A stretch of DNA of 64,000 nucleotides from an uncultured Erythrobacter sp. (GTDB taxonomy: Bacteria > Pseudomonadota > Alphaproteobacteria > Sphingomonadales > Sphingomonadaceae). Below the pieces are notes generated by a model. That model saw nothing but the letters and a program-made list of their open reading frames with translations. It made no database searches and had not been told where the DNA came from. Positions 1-9,068 of this stretch are shown piece by piece. Numbering within the stretch: the first letter of the stretch is position 1; the number at the start of each line of letters is the position of its first letter. Made by a program: the position numbers and the translations under genes. The stretch spans positions 1,116,001 through 1,180,000 of the forward strand of contig NZ_CANLMB010000001.1 of NCBI RefSeq assembly GCF_947492365.1, given 5' to 3'.

Positions 1-74
1 ATGCCTACCTTCTGGCTGCCCTGTCCGGGGAAAACGAAAGCTCTCATTGTGATTCCTCCTGTTGGAGCGCGCCG

Positions 75-905
75 TTACGCAGCGCCCGCCGGTCCTGCAA
101 GTCCGAACGGCACAACTTTGTTGTCAGCATTGTGACCGATTTCCGCGCGACCGAGATAGGGAATGCCAGCGCGGTCGCACCAATATTTGGCGATTTCCTC
201 TTCGCTTTGCCCGAACTCGACATAATTCTCCGGCACAGCGGTAATCGCGCCGAGCCTGAGCCCTGCAAGCCTAGGCAGACTACCGGCAAGCGCGAAGAAC
301 ATCCGGTCGATGGAATAGAGGTGCTCGCTCACTTCCTCGACCATCAGGACATGGCCCGAAAGGTCTGGCATGGTCGGCGTCTTGGAGAGCATCGCCAAGG
401 TGATCAGGTTGAACGCAGCAGCGGGCGTCACGCCGTCCAGGCTCGGCTCCAGCCCTGAATTGTCGCCTGCGAACCAGCGCAGGACCCTGCGCACAGCCTC
501 ACGCCCCGTTTCAGAGCGTGCGCTCACCGGCATAGAACCATGCGCGCATTGGCCAATCCCTGCCCGATAAAGCGCGGCGAGCAGATAGCCGCAATCGGAA
601 AAGCCAACATAAGTCTTCGAGCGCGCCGAAGCGTTCATGCGCGCCACCGCCGCCTCTGCAATGCGGTTGGAGCCATAGCCGCCCTTGGCAAACCACACCG
701 CGTCAAAGGCGGGATCGTTGGCGCATTCGAGCAAGCCGGTCAGCCGCGTCAGATCATCGCCGGCAAAATGCCCCGCGCTGGCAAAGCACTGATCGTGGAA
801 CGTCACCGAATGCTCGGGAAACTCGTCCGCCACCAATCGCTCCAAAGCGGCGGCATGATCGCGGGTAATCGGCGTTGCAGGCGCGCAGATGGCGATATTT
901 GTCAT
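75..905 (-). CDS. ldcA: LD-carboxypeptidase (murein tetrapeptide carboxypeptidase, peptidase S66)
   Basis: Cytoplasmic serine peptidase of the S66 family, which removes the terminal D-Ala from recovered murein tetrapeptides to give tripeptides for re-use. The 276-residue protein shows the expected Ser in VGFSD (Ser103), Glu in MVEEVSEHLYSIDRM (about Glu190) and His in IGHNADN (His258), matching the Ser-Glu-His triad of the family. I chose the ATG at 905 because MTNIAICAP begins the conserved first strand; 12 further upstream codons are open but unlike the family. It is divergent from the Mur ligase at 959, 53 bases away, which uses the tripeptide product. Family assignment is firm; the substrate is inferred from the family. 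Confidence 0.88.
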   Translation of the reverse strand: MTNIAICAPATPITRDHAAALERLVADEFPEHSVTFHDQCFASAGHFAGDDLTRLTGLLECANDPAFDAVWFAKGGYGSNRIAEAAVARMNASARSKTYVGFSDCGYLLAALYRAGIGQCAHGSMPVSARSETGREAVRRVLRWFAGDNSGLEPSLDGVTPAAAFNLITLAMLSKTPTMPDLSGHVLMVEEVSEHLYSIDRMFFALAGSLPRLAGLRLGAITAVPENYVEFGQSEEEIAKYWCDRAGIPYLGRAEIGHNADNKVVPFGLAGPAGAA

Positions 906-958
906 GCGCGCATCGTATGGCGCTTGCCAGCATTGTGGCAAGCCAATAACCAGCCATC

Positions 959-2383
959 ATGCCCGACGAAAACAGCGAAACGCGCGATCAGCGCTCCTTC
1001 TTTTTCTGCGGAATCGGTGGATCGGGCATGCTCCCGCTCGCCCAGATCGCGCATGGCATAGGCTATGAAGTCGCCGGGTCAGACCGCTCCTATGACCAAG
1101 GCCGCACACCGGAAAAATTCGCGTGGCTCGCGGAAAACGGCTTTGGACTGTTCCCGCAGGACGGCAGCGGGATCACTTCGGGCGATCAAGTGCTGATCGC
1201 CTCTGCTGCGATCGAAGACACCGTGCCCGAAGTTGCCCGCGCCAAACAGCTTGGCTGCGCCCGGATGAGCCGCGCGGAACTGCTTGCCGAATTTTTCAAC
1301 GAGGCGGGTTACTCGGTCGCAATCGGCGGCACTTCGGGCAAATCGACCGTCACCGGCATGATCGCGTGGATCCTCTCGCATGCGGGTCATGACCCCAGCG
1401 TGATGAACGGCGCGGTGATGAAGAACTTCGCCGACGCTGCGAACCCCTTTGCCAGCGCGCGGGTGGGATCGCCCCAGCTGTTCGTCAGCGAGGTGGATGA
1501 AAGCGACGGGTCCATTGCGCTCTACCGCCCGACCATCGGGGTGCTGCTCAATGTCAGCCTCGATCACAAATCGCTGGAAGAATTGCGCGAACTGTTTGGC
1601 GATTACCTCGCCGCATCGGGCTGCGCAGCGGTCAATTTCGACAATGACGAAGCGCGCGCGCTGGCCGACCGAGCCAATCAGTTGGTGAGCTTCGCGGTGC
1701 GCGACAGTAGCGCAGATATTGCGGTCGAGCCGGACAGTATCGAGCAAGGCGCGCTCTCGATCAGCGCGACCGTCATCGACAATCGCAGCGGCGAGTCCTT
1801 CGCGCTCACCCTGCCCATGCCCGGAATGCACAACCTCTCCAACGCATTGGCGGCTATCGCGGCAGCGAGTGCTGCGGGGATTTCGGTTGGCAAAGCCGTG
1901 GCGGCGTTGAGCGAATTTGCGGGGCTCGCGCGGCGGTTTGATGTGGTGGGGACCAGCGCAAACGGCATCACCGTCATCGACGATTTCGGACACAATCCGG
2001 AGAAATGCGCGGCGACCTTGCGCACGCTGAAGTCAAGCCCCGGCCGCGTGATCGCCTTCTTCCAGCCGCACGGTTACGGACCCTTGCGCCAGATGGGCGA
2101 CGAATTGGCTGAGACTTTTGCGCGCGAGCTGGATGGCGAAGACATCACGATCATGTGCGACCCGGTCTATTACGGCGGCACAGTTGATCGAAGCGAGGGA
2201 ACCGAGAGGATCATCGCGTTGATAAAGAGCCATGGCGGAAACGCCGAGCATGTCCCCACCCGCGAGGCTTGCGGCGACCGGATTGTCGAACTTGCCCAGC
2301 CCGGCGACCGCATCGTGGTAATGGGCGCGCGCGACGACACGCTCAGCGCTTTTGCGCGCGGTATCTTCGAGCGGCTGGAGTGA
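959..2383 (+). CDS. mpl: Mur ligase family protein, probable UDP-MurNAc:tripeptide ligase
   Basis: Mur ligase of 474 residues with the N-terminal Rossmann motif GIGGSGM (residues 18-24), the ATP-binding P-loop GGTSGKST (123-130), the central domain with EVDESDGS, and a C-terminal domain (VIDDFGHNPEK). Mpl attaches recovered L-Ala-D-Glu-mDAP to UDP-MurNAc, and the paralogue MurC attaches L-Ala. The choice of Mpl over MurC rests on the divergent neighbour ldcA, which makes the tripeptide, and on the absence of the murG-murB-ddl cell-division context that normally surrounds murC. Its stop overlaps the GTG start of the next gene (GTGA), so the two are probably co-translated. Confidence 0.78.
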   Translation: MPDENSETRDQRSFFFCGIGGSGMLPLAQIAHGIGYEVAGSDRSYDQGRTPEKFAWLAENGFGLFPQDGSGITSGDQVLIASAAIEDTVPEVARAKQLGCARMSRAELLAEFFNEAGYSVAIGGTSGKSTVTGMIAWILSHAGHDPSVMNGAVMKNFADAANPFASARVGSPQLFVSEVDESDGSIALYRPTIGVLLNVSLDHKSLEELRELFGDYLAASGCAAVNFDNDEARALADRANQLVSFAVRDSSADIAVEPDSIEQGALSISATVIDNRSGESFALTLPMPGMHNLSNALAAIAAASAAGISVGKAVAALSEFAGLARRFDVVGTSANGITVIDDFGHNPEKCAATLRTLKSSPGRVIAFFQPHGYGPLRQMGDELAETFARELDGEDITIMCDPVYYGGTVDRSEGTERIIALIKSHGGNAEHVPTREACGDRIVELAQPGDRIVVMGARDDTLSAFARGIFERLE

Positions 2384-2655
2384 CTCTTTACGCACGAGCC
2401 AGGCGCCATGCGCATTTCATGGGCGGCGCGCTGGTGCTGTCGATCCTGTTCGTGCTCGCGGTGGACCGGTTGTTGGGTCACTCCACGGTCGCATTCGGCA
2501 TTGCGATTGTCGCGCTGGTTCTCGCCAATGCGCGGATGCTGGGGTTCAACTGCCCGACTTGCGGCAAGAACCTGTTCTTTCGCGGGATATTCGTGCTGCC
2601 ATGGCCCAATCGCACCTGCAGCAAATGCGGCGAGGAGCTCGACGCACCTTCGTAA
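2380..2655 (+). CDS. Small membrane protein with C-terminal zinc ribbon
   Basis: Predicted protein of 91 residues: a basic N-terminus (YARARRHAHF), two hydrophobic stretches (about residues 15-28 and 32-48), then a four-cysteine knuckle pair, CPTCGKN and CSKCGEE, typical of a zinc ribbon. The start is uncertain. I chose the GTG at 2380 because it overlaps the upstream stop as GTGA and gives translational coupling; an ATG at 2419 would remove the basic leader. The neighbours are a Mur ligase and an acyl-CoA synthetase. I do not recognise a named family, and no function can be claimed beyond a probable membrane-anchored metal-binding protein. Confidence 0.6.
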   Translation: MTLYARARRHAHFMGGALVLSILFVLAVDRLLGHSTVAFGIAIVALVLANARMLGFNCPTCGKNLFFRGIFVLPWPNRTCSKCGEELDAPS

Positions 2656-2700
2656 AAACGCTGGTGGTGCGCCCAAGCGCGCTGGGTTAGTCTGACTGCC

Positions 2701-4227
2701 ATGCATGCAAGAGACTTCTCGCTCGACACATTGTTCAAGGTCTGCGCGACCCAATATGCCACGCGTGAAGCGACGGTCGATGGCGCGCAGCGTCTGACAC
2801 ATGCCGAACTGGATGCGCGGGTGAGCCGGCTCGCCGCGTGGCTCCTCGCCAAGGGGATTAGTCCGGGGGACCGGGTAGCGATCCTGCTTACCGACGGAGC
2901 GCCTTACCTCACCATCCTGCTCGCCTGCGGGCGGATCGGAGCGATTGCAGTGCTGCTCAACTGGCGGCTTGCGCCGGGCGAGATCGCGTGGATCGCGGGC
3001 AATGCCGAACCGGCGATGACCTTCGCCAATCCGCGTTTCTCCGCACTGTTGGCCGAGGCTGATGCGGGCGAAGTGATCGAGGTTGACGAGCAGCACGATC
3101 CGCAAGGCACGTTCGAAGCGATTGTCAGCGAGCCGCAAGAGGCGCGCACGCTTCCTAATCTCGCGCCCGAGCGCCCGCTTTATATGATGTACACCAGCGG
3201 CACGACCGGTCGGCCCAAGGGCTGCCTGCAAGCGGGCAGCGCGGTGGCGTCTTCGGCGCTCGGTTTCTCGGTGCGGCGCGGCTTCACTCGGGACGAGCGG
3301 CTGCTCTCGATCAATCCGCTGTTCCATGTCGTCGGGATGCAGCAGGTCGCGGCCATGCTCGCCTGCGGAGGATGCAGCGTCTTTGCGGGCCGCGATGATG
3401 ACAGTGCGGCGGTGCTCGATCTGCTCCACCGCGAGGCCTGCACCACCACCAGCGCCTTCCCCACGATCTGCTTCCCTTGGCAGACAATGGAGCCGGTGCG
3501 CGACGGTGTGATGCCGCTCACCAACTACACCGGCGGCGCGGGCATGGGCCGTCCGCAAATCTACGAATTCATCGAGCAGGAATGGGATGCGCGCGTGGTC
3601 GGCGGATATGGCCAGACCGAGGTGTGCGGCTTTGCGACCTTCATCGACTATCCCGACATGCTCGAGCATCCGCGCTCGATCGGCTGGGCGATGCCGCATG
3701 TGGAGATGACGATCCTCGACCCGGACGGCAATCAGCTCGCTCCCGGCGAGGAAGGCGAGATTGGCCTGCGCGGCCCCTCAGTGATGCTCGGCTACTGGCG
3801 CAATGACGAGGCGAGCGAGGCGGCGCTGGGCCATGGCTGGCTGCGCACGGGCGATCTGGGAAAGATGGACGAGCGCGGGCTAGGCTATCTGCTGGGGCGC
3901 GAGAAAGAGCTGATCAAAACCGGCGGCGAGAATGTCTATCCCGCAGAGGTCGATATGGTCTTTGCCGACATGCCCGAAGTCGCGGATGCAGGCTGCTGCG
4001 GTGTGCCTGACAGGCAGTGGGGCGAAGCGGTGAAGGCCTTTGTTGTGCTGGCTCCCGGAGCCTCGCTCACCCGCGAGGAAATCACCGCGCGCTTCAAAGG
4101 GCAGATCGCAGGCTACAAGCGCCCGCGCTACATTGAATTCGTCGATCAGCTGCCGCGCGATCCGATTGGTAAATTGCTGCGGCGAGAGCTGTCCGCGCGA
4201 CCTGTGAGCGAGGATCAGGCCTCTTGA
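2701..4227 (+). CDS. Class I adenylate-forming enzyme, acyl-CoA synthetase family
   Basis: AMP-binding enzyme of 508 residues that activates a carboxylic acid as acyl-AMP and normally passes it to CoA. The P-loop signature YTSGTTGRPKG lies at 164-174, the adenine motif GGYGQTEVCG near 300-310, the WLRTGDLG motif near 380, the hinge LGREKELIKTGGENVYP follows, and the C-terminal catalytic lysine is in DPIGKLLRREL. The length is normal for medium- or long-chain acyl-CoA or carnitine-CoA ligases. The substrate cannot be read from the sequence, and no beta-oxidation genes are adjacent. It stands alone after a 45-base gap and is followed by a palindromic repeat. Confidence 0.85.
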   Translation: MHARDFSLDTLFKVCATQYATREATVDGAQRLTHAELDARVSRLAAWLLAKGISPGDRVAILLTDGAPYLTILLACGRIGAIAVLLNWRLAPGEIAWIAGNAEPAMTFANPRFSALLAEADAGEVIEVDEQHDPQGTFEAIVSEPQEARTLPNLAPERPLYMMYTSGTTGRPKGCLQAGSAVASSALGFSVRRGFTRDERLLSINPLFHVVGMQQVAAMLACGGCSVFAGRDDDSAAVLDLLHREACTTTSAFPTICFPWQTMEPVRDGVMPLTNYTGGAGMGRPQIYEFIEQEWDARVVGGYGQTEVCGFATFIDYPDMLEHPRSIGWAMPHVEMTILDPDGNQLAPGEEGEIGLRGPSVMLGYWRNDEASEAALGHGWLRTGDLGKMDERGLGYLLGREKELIKTGGENVYPAEVDMVFADMPEVADAGCCGVPDRQWGEAVKAFVVLAPGASLTREEITARFKGQIAGYKRPRYIEFVDQLPRDPIGKLLRRELSARPVSEDQAS

Positions 4228-4230
4228 TTC

Positions 4231-4324
4231 GTCATTGCGAGCGAAGCGAAGCAATCCATGGACCGATGTCGGATTGGCCGCGGCGGGCCATGGATTGCCG
4301 CGTCGCTGCGCTCCTCGCAATGAC
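4231..4324. repeat. REP-like palindromic element, copy 1
   Basis: An imperfect inverted repeat of 94 bases. It opens with GTCATTGCGAGCGAAGCG and closes with CGCTCCTCGCAATGAC; internal arms GCAATCCATGG and CCATGGATTGC also pair. It lies between the 3' ends of the convergent acyl-CoA synthetase and GST genes. A second copy with the same outer arms is at 22758-22837. Such elements are usually dispersed intergenic repeats that can form a long RNA hairpin; a terminator role here is possible. Confidence 0.8.
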
Positions 4325-4329
4325 GAGAG

Positions 4330-4974
4330 TTACGCTTCCAGCGCCTTGCGCCCCGCCTCTTCGCGTGCGGCCGCCCGCTTGTAGCCATCGCGCGAAGTCA
4401 GCCGTTCGCGATAGGCCTTCAGGCTCTCCGGCACGCGGTCATCCAGCCCGACATTCTTCGCCAATATCAGCGCATAGCCGACGCAAATGTCAGCCACAGT
4501 AAAGCGATCCGCGCACAGATATTCGCGGGTCTCCAGGCGCTGCTCGGCCTTCACCAGACGTTTCTCGAACCACTTGGCATAGGCCTCGCCCGCATCAGCC
4601 CAGCCCTTGTCCTTCTCGAAGATCGCAAAGCGCATATAGACCGTTTGCGGGAATGTGATCGTCGCATCGGCGTGATAGGTGAAATCGAGATATTCGGCAT
4701 AATCGCGCTCACCCGGCGCGATGGCGAGATCACTCGGGCCTGAGCGGGTGGCGAGGTAATGCGCAATCGCGCAGCTTTCGGTCATCCGCGCCTCTCCATC
4801 GACCAGCATCGGCACGGTGCCCAGCGGGTTGATCTCTTTGTATTCGGGCGCGAGAAAACGCGGCGGGAATGGCAAGACTTTGAGGTCGATCTCGACGTCC
4901 GCTTCCGCCGCCGCCCATGTCGCGCGCAAGCCCCGCGAACTGGCGCAGGTGTAGAGCGTGGGTGTCTGCGCCAT
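4330..4974 (-). CDS. Glutathione S-transferase family protein
   Basis: Cytosolic glutathione transferase fold of 214 residues. The thioredoxin-like N-terminal domain begins TPTLYTCASSRG and carries the cis-Pro region LGTVPMLVDG followed by TESCAIAHYL, which contacts glutathione. The all-helical C-terminal domain includes the N-capping motif RFTVADICVGYAL. The ATG at 4974 shares its A with the stop of the upstream DUF808 gene (TGATG), so I chose it over the in-frame TTG one codon earlier. The two genes form a probable operon. GST subclass and substrate are not resolvable here. Confidence 0.85.
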   Translation of the reverse strand: MAQTPTLYTCASSRGLRATWAAAEADVEIDLKVLPFPPRFLAPEYKEINPLGTVPMLVDGEARMTESCAIAHYLATRSGPSDLAIAPGERDYAEYLDFTYHADATITFPQTVYMRFAIFEKDKGWADAGEAYAKWFEKRLVKAEQRLETREYLCADRFTVADICVGYALILAKNVGLDDRVPESLKAYRERLTSRDGYKRAAAREEAGRKALEA

Positions 4975-5915
4975 CAATGATCACCCTCATAGCCGATAAC
5001 CTTGTGCAGCAGCAGCGCGATCCCGACGCCAAGCGCTAGACCGATCACCGCCGAAATCGCGGCGTAAGTCACCCATCCCAGCACACCCGCGAGCGCTCCG
5101 ACAGCGCCTTCAACCGCATATTGAGCCCCATGGGCGACATTGTAGAGCAGGTGGAAGCCGACTTCGTGCGTGCCATGGACGATGATCCCGCCGCCGACCC
5201 AGAGCATGGCGATTGTCCCGATCACCGTAAGCGCAAGCAGCAATTTGGGCACCGATTGCAGCAGGAAATGACCGAAGGTGAGGCCAAAGCCGGTTTTGCG
5301 CGCAATCAGCTTTAGCCCGACATCGTCCATCTTCACGATCAGCGCGACCGCGCCATAGACCACAATCGTCACGATGAAGCCCACCAGCGCAAGCGCCAAT
5401 CCGCGCTCCCACCAAGTCGGCAGATCAAGCTCGTTGAGCGTGATTGCCATGATTTCCGCCGACAGGATCAGATCGGTGCGCACCGCGCCGGCAATCCGCT
5501 GTTTCTCGAAGGCGATAGGGTCAATGATTGCGTCTTCGACTGTCTTGCCGTGTTTGGCGCCGCCGAGTTTTTCCATCACCTTTTCAGCGCCTTCATAACA
5601 AAGGAATGCGCCGCCCAGCATCAAAATCCAGATGATGAGCCACGGTAGAAACTCGGATAAGAGGATTGCGCCGGGCAGCAGGATTATGAGCTTGTTGAAC
5701 AGGCTCCCCTTGGTGATCGCCCATATGATCGGCAGCTCGCGCGCTGGCGTCAGCCCGGTAACGTAGCTTGGCGTAACCGCTGCATCATCGATCACCACGC
5801 CTGCGGTCTTTGACCCCGCCCGGCTCGCGGCGGCCGCAATATCGTCAACCGACGCAGAAGCCGCGCGCGCAATCACCGCGACATCGTCAAACAGTGCGAC
5901 CAATCCTGAAGGCAT
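4974..5915 (-). CDS. DUF808 family inner-membrane protein (YedI-like)
   Basis: Polytopic membrane protein of 313 residues of the DUF808/YedI type. It opens with MPSGLVALFDDVA, a soluble conserved segment (DDIAAAASRAGSKTAGVVIDDAAV), then hydrophobic segments around residues 70-110, 180-200, 215-245 and 280-305. The loop KLGGAKHGKTVEDAI is characteristic of the family. The start at 5915 is preceded by GGGGAAG; a longer open frame to 6041 lacks family similarity. Molecular function is unknown. It is co-directional and overlapping with the GST gene and divergent from the rpsF operon. Confidence 0.82.
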   Translation of the reverse strand: MPSGLVALFDDVAVIARAASASVDDIAAAASRAGSKTAGVVIDDAAVTPSYVTGLTPARELPIIWAITKGSLFNKLIILLPGAILLSEFLPWLIIWILMLGGAFLCYEGAEKVMEKLGGAKHGKTVEDAIIDPIAFEKQRIAGAVRTDLILSAEIMAITLNELDLPTWWERGLALALVGFIVTIVVYGAVALIVKMDDVGLKLIARKTGFGLTFGHFLLQSVPKLLLALTVIGTIAMLWVGGGIIVHGTHEVGFHLLYNVAHGAQYAVEGAVGALAGVLGWVTYAAISAVIGLALGVGIALLLHKVIGYEGDH

Positions 5916-6111
5916 CAATTCTTCCCCTTTTCTGGTCCGTCCAATCGCGCCCCGCGCGCCAATTGGCAAGCGCACAAGACTTGCAATCCCCTCATAAGCC
6001 GTTATGTGCGCGCATCCGCTCTTTCCAAGAGTGGAACCCAAGAAAGCCGGAGGGGCCCCGTCATCCGGACGGATCAGCCAGCGATCGGCAGCAATAAAAG
6101 GAACGCGAAGT

Positions 6112-6477
6112 ATGGCTCTGTATGAGCATATCTTCCTCGCGCGTCAGGACCTTTCACAGGCCCAGGTAGACGCGCTGGCGGCCACGGCGACCGAAATCGT
6201 CGAAGCGAACGAAGGCAAGGTCACCAAGACCGAAACCTGGGGCCTCAAGTCCCTCGCCTATAAAATCGACCGTAACCGCAAAGCGCATTTCGTGATGCTC
6301 AACATCGATGCCCCGGGCACCGTTGTTGAAGAACTCGAGCGCCAGACGCGGATCAACGAAGACGTCATCCGCTACATGACCATCCGTGTTGAAGAGCACG
6401 AAGAAGGCCCCAGCGTGATGATGCGCAAGAACGAACGCGACCGTAAGCGTCGCTCTGACCGTGAGGAGCGCGACTGA
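6112..6477 (+). CDS. rpsF: Small ribosomal subunit protein bS6
   Basis: bS6 of 121 residues, a 30S platform protein that binds bS18. It has the typical [15 protein letters not shown] start, the central [11 protein letters not shown] segment, and a strongly basic and acidic tail ending in SDREERD. ATG 6112 is preceded by AAAGGAA. Its stop overlaps rpsR by one base. bS6 is the known substrate of RimK-type glutamate ligases, and a rimK homologue lies about 6 kb away at 12053-12958. Confidence 0.97.
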   Translation: MALYEHIFLARQDLSQAQVDALAATATEIVEANEGKVTKTETWGLKSLAYKIDRNRKAHFVMLNIDAPGTVVEELERQTRINEDVIRYMTIRVEEHEEGPSVMMRKNERDRKRRSDREERD

Positions 6478-6701
6478 TGGCCCGCCCGTTTTTCCGCCGC
6501 CGCAAGTCTTGCCCGTTCAGCGGCAACGAAGCCCCCAAGATCGATTACAAGGACGTGCGCCTGCTTCAGGGCTTCATGTCCGAGCGTGGCAAGATCGTGC
6601 CTTCGCGTATCACCGCCGTTTCTGCAAAAAAGCAGCGTGAACTCGCCAAAGCGATCAAGCGCGCCCGCCACATCGGCCTTTTGCCGTACATCGTGAAGTA
6701 G
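6477..6701 (+). CDS. rpsR: Small ribosomal subunit protein bS18
   Basis: bS18 of 74 residues. The N-terminal [10 protein letters not shown] and the segment [19 protein letters not shown], then [30 protein letters not shown], are diagnostic. It binds beside bS6 on the 30S platform. The start ATG shares its A with the rpsF stop, so translation is coupled. It is the middle gene of the conserved operon rpsF-rpsR-rplI. Confidence 0.98.
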   Translation: MARPFFRRRKSCPFSGNEAPKIDYKDVRLLQGFMSERGKIVPSRITAVSAKKQRELAKAIKRARHIGLLPYIVK

Positions 6702-6714
6702 GAGGAGAAAGAAC

Positions 6715-7374
6715 ATGGATATCATTCTCCTCGAACGTATCGAGAAGCTCGGCACCATCGGTGACGTTGTCACCGTCAAGGACGGCTATGCTCGCAACTT
6801 CCTTCTCCCGCAGAAGAAAGCCCTGCGCGCCAACGAAGCCAACAAGAAGGTCTTCGACGCCAACCGCGAACGTCTTGAAAAAGAAAACGCTGAAAAGCGC
6901 ACCGTGGCAGAAGCCGCTGGCGACAAAGTTGCAGGGGCCGAGGTTATCCTCATCCGTGCCGCTTCGAATGCTGGTCAGCTTTACGGTTCGGTCAATGTCC
7001 GCGACATGGTCGCTGGCCTGACCGCACAGGGCCACGATGTCGACAAGAAGCAGGTCATCATGGGCGCGCCGATCAAGACGATCGGCATGCACGATGTGAC
7101 CGTCGCCCTGCACCCCGAGGTGCATGTGACTGTAAAGGCCAATGTCGCCCGTTCGGACGACGAAGCCGAATTGCAGACACAGGGTGTCGACGTTCTTGCG
7201 CAGATGTTCGCAGACGAACAGCGCGAGATCGAAGAAGCCGCTGCCGACACGCGCATCGACAATGCTGGTCTTGAGCCGGGCGAAATCCCCGAAGAGCTTT
7301 TTGAAGACGGCGCTGCGCCAGAAGCAGAAGAGGCTCCGGCTGAAGAAGCTGGCGAAGAAGACAAAGCTGACTGA
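6715..7374 (+). CDS. rplI: Large ribosomal subunit protein bL9 with acidic C-terminal extension
   Basis: bL9, the elongated two-domain 50S protein. The N-terminal signature [32 protein letters not shown] is intact, the linking helix spans about residues 45-75, and the C-terminal RNA-binding domain ends near residue 150. At 219 residues it is about 70 longer than the usual protein of about 150; the extra tail is rich in Glu and Ala. Such tails are seen in several alphaproteobacterial ribosomal proteins; their role is unclear. AGGAGG lies just upstream. An intrinsic terminator follows. Confidence 0.96.
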   Translation: MDIILLERIEKLGTIGDVVTVKDGYARNFLLPQKKALRANEANKKVFDANRERLEKENAEKRTVAEAAGDKVAGAEVILIRAASNAGQLYGSVNVRDMVAGLTAQGHDVDKKQVIMGAPIKTIGMHDVTVALHPEVHVTVKANVARSDDEAELQTQGVDVLAQMFADEQREIEEAAADTRIDNAGLEPGEIPEELFEDGAAPEAEEAPAEEAGEEDKAD

Positions 7375-7403
7375 TCAGCCACCTTCTTCAAGCCAATCAA
7401 ATC

Positions 7404-7438
7404 GGGCGCGGCGGTCAATCGACCCCCGCGCCCTTTTT
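7404..7438 (+). terminator. Intrinsic terminator of the rpsF-rpsR-rplI operon
   Basis: A GC-rich stem (GGGCGCG pairing with CGCGCCC) is followed directly by TTTTT. It begins 29 bases after the rplI stop, the expected place for rho-independent termination. Confidence 0.85.
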
Positions 7439-7540
7439 GTAAAAGCTGGTGAGTTTGCGGGTCGCTCTTGCAAATTCACGCCCAAGACAAGACACCGTCA
7501 CAACTTTGAAACATTAGTCTGCAACAACTAGGATGAATAT

Positions 7541-8986
7541 ATGACCCCAATCCCTCAAATTCTCGAACAATTGCAAAAACACTACGCCGATGCGGTTGCG
7601 ACACTTCGCGCCGATGTGATCGAATTCGGCAAGATCGGCACCGTGCCGCCAGAGCGTAAGCGCCAGGATGGCAGTTATGCCTATCCGCAGCTCACTTTGC
7701 ATTATTCGGGGATCGGGGAGCCAAAGGATCGCTCTCGCGCCTTTGGCCGGCTGGAAATGCCGGGGACATATACGACCACCATCACCCGCCCCGATCTGTT
7801 CGCATCCTATCTCACCGAGCAGCTTGAACTGATCTCGGACGAATATGAGATCGATGTTACGGTTGATCGTTCGCGGCAGGAAATCCCCTTCCCCTATGTC
7901 CTCGACGGGGAAGCCGGCGCAGCGATGCAGGGGATTGCGCCTGCCGATATCGCGCAGCACTTCCCCTCGACCGACCTGTCGCTGATCGGAGACGAGCTGG
8001 CTGACGGGATCGAGTTTGACGACCACGCCGATATGCCGCTGTCGCTGTTTGACGGGCTGCGGACCGATTACTCGCTCGCGCGGCTGGCGCATTACACCGG
8101 CACACGGGTCGAGGACTTTCAGGACTTCATCCTGTTCACCAACTATCACCGCTATGTCGATGAATTCGTGAACTGGGGCGCGCAGCAGATCTGCGCCGAA
8201 GGCGGCGACGGCTACACCAAGCTGACCGGCGCTGCGGGGCTTGATATCGGCGAATGCACCGATAATGCGCAAGCACAGCTCAACGACACCGCATGGCGCA
8301 AGCACCAGATGCCCGCCTACCACCTCATACGCGAGGACAAGAAGGGGATCACGCTGGTCAATATCGGGGTCGGTCCTTCGAATGCGAAGACTATTTGCGA
8401 TCACCTCGCGGTGCTGCGCCCGCATGCATGGATGATGATCGGGCATTGCGGCGGGGTCCGCTCTAGTCAGAAGATCGGCGATTTCGTGCTCGCTCACGCT
8501 TACCTGCGCGATGACCACGTTCTCGACAACGTGCTGCCGCCGGAAATTCCCATTCCCCCGATTGCCGAGGTCCAGCTTGCGCTTGCCGAGGCTGCGGAGG
8601 CCGTTTCGGGCGTTCAAGGAGCAAACATCAAGCAACGCATGCGCACCGGCACGGTCGTGACCACCGATGATCGCAATTGGGAACTGCACTACGCCTCAAG
8701 CGCCAAGCGTTTCTCCCAAAGCCGCGCGATTGCGGTCGAGATGGAAAGCGCAACCATCGCCGCGCAGGGATACCGTTTCCGCGTTCCTTACGGCACATTG
8801 CTCTGCGTCTCGGACAAGCCGCTCCATGGCGAGATCAAGCTGCCCGGACAGGCCAACAAGTTCTACGAAGAAGCCATCGCGGCCCACCTTCAGATCGGCC
8901 TCGAAGCCGCAGCGCGTCTGCGCGACGAAGGCGACAAGCTGCACAGCCGCAAGCTGCGCGCCTTCAACGAGCCGCCTTTCAGATAG
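7541..8986 (+). CDS. amn: AMP nucleosidase
   Basis: Hydrolyses AMP to adenine and ribose 5-phosphate in purine turnover. At 481 residues it has the length of bacterial Amn. The N-terminal half carries the Amn-specific domain (YAYPQLTLHYSG, TRPDLFASYLTEQL), and the C-terminal half the nucleoside-phosphorylase fold (VNIGVGPSNAKTICDHLAVLRPHAWMMIGHCGG, AVEMESATIAAQGYRF, TLLCVSDKPLHGE). The ATG at 7541 has no strong Shine-Dalgarno. It is a single-gene unit after the rplI terminator. Confidence 0.93.
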   Translation: MTPIPQILEQLQKHYADAVATLRADVIEFGKIGTVPPERKRQDGSYAYPQLTLHYSGIGEPKDRSRAFGRLEMPGTYTTTITRPDLFASYLTEQLELISDEYEIDVTVDRSRQEIPFPYVLDGEAGAAMQGIAPADIAQHFPSTDLSLIGDELADGIEFDDHADMPLSLFDGLRTDYSLARLAHYTGTRVEDFQDFILFTNYHRYVDEFVNWGAQQICAEGGDGYTKLTGAAGLDIGECTDNAQAQLNDTAWRKHQMPAYHLIREDKKGITLVNIGVGPSNAKTICDHLAVLRPHAWMMIGHCGGVRSSQKIGDFVLAHAYLRDDHVLDNVLPPEIPIPPIAEVQLALAEAAEAVSGVQGANIKQRMRTGTVVTTDDRNWELHYASSAKRFSQSRAIAVEMESATIAAQGYRFRVPYGTLLCVSDKPLHGEIKLPGQANKFYEEAIAAHLQIGLEAAARLRDEGDKLHSRKLRAFNEPPFR

Positions 8987-9068
8987 GAAATAGGTGATTT
9001 CCCGCGCGGGAAAGTTACGCAGGTGGGCGGTGCGCAAGCGCTAACCAAAATCGGCGATATCTTGCCGC

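Noticed and set aside
2170..3699. Open frame of 509 codons on the minus strand
   Set aside because: It covers the start of the acyl-CoA synthetase and the end of mpl in antisense. It is Arg/His-rich with no family motif.
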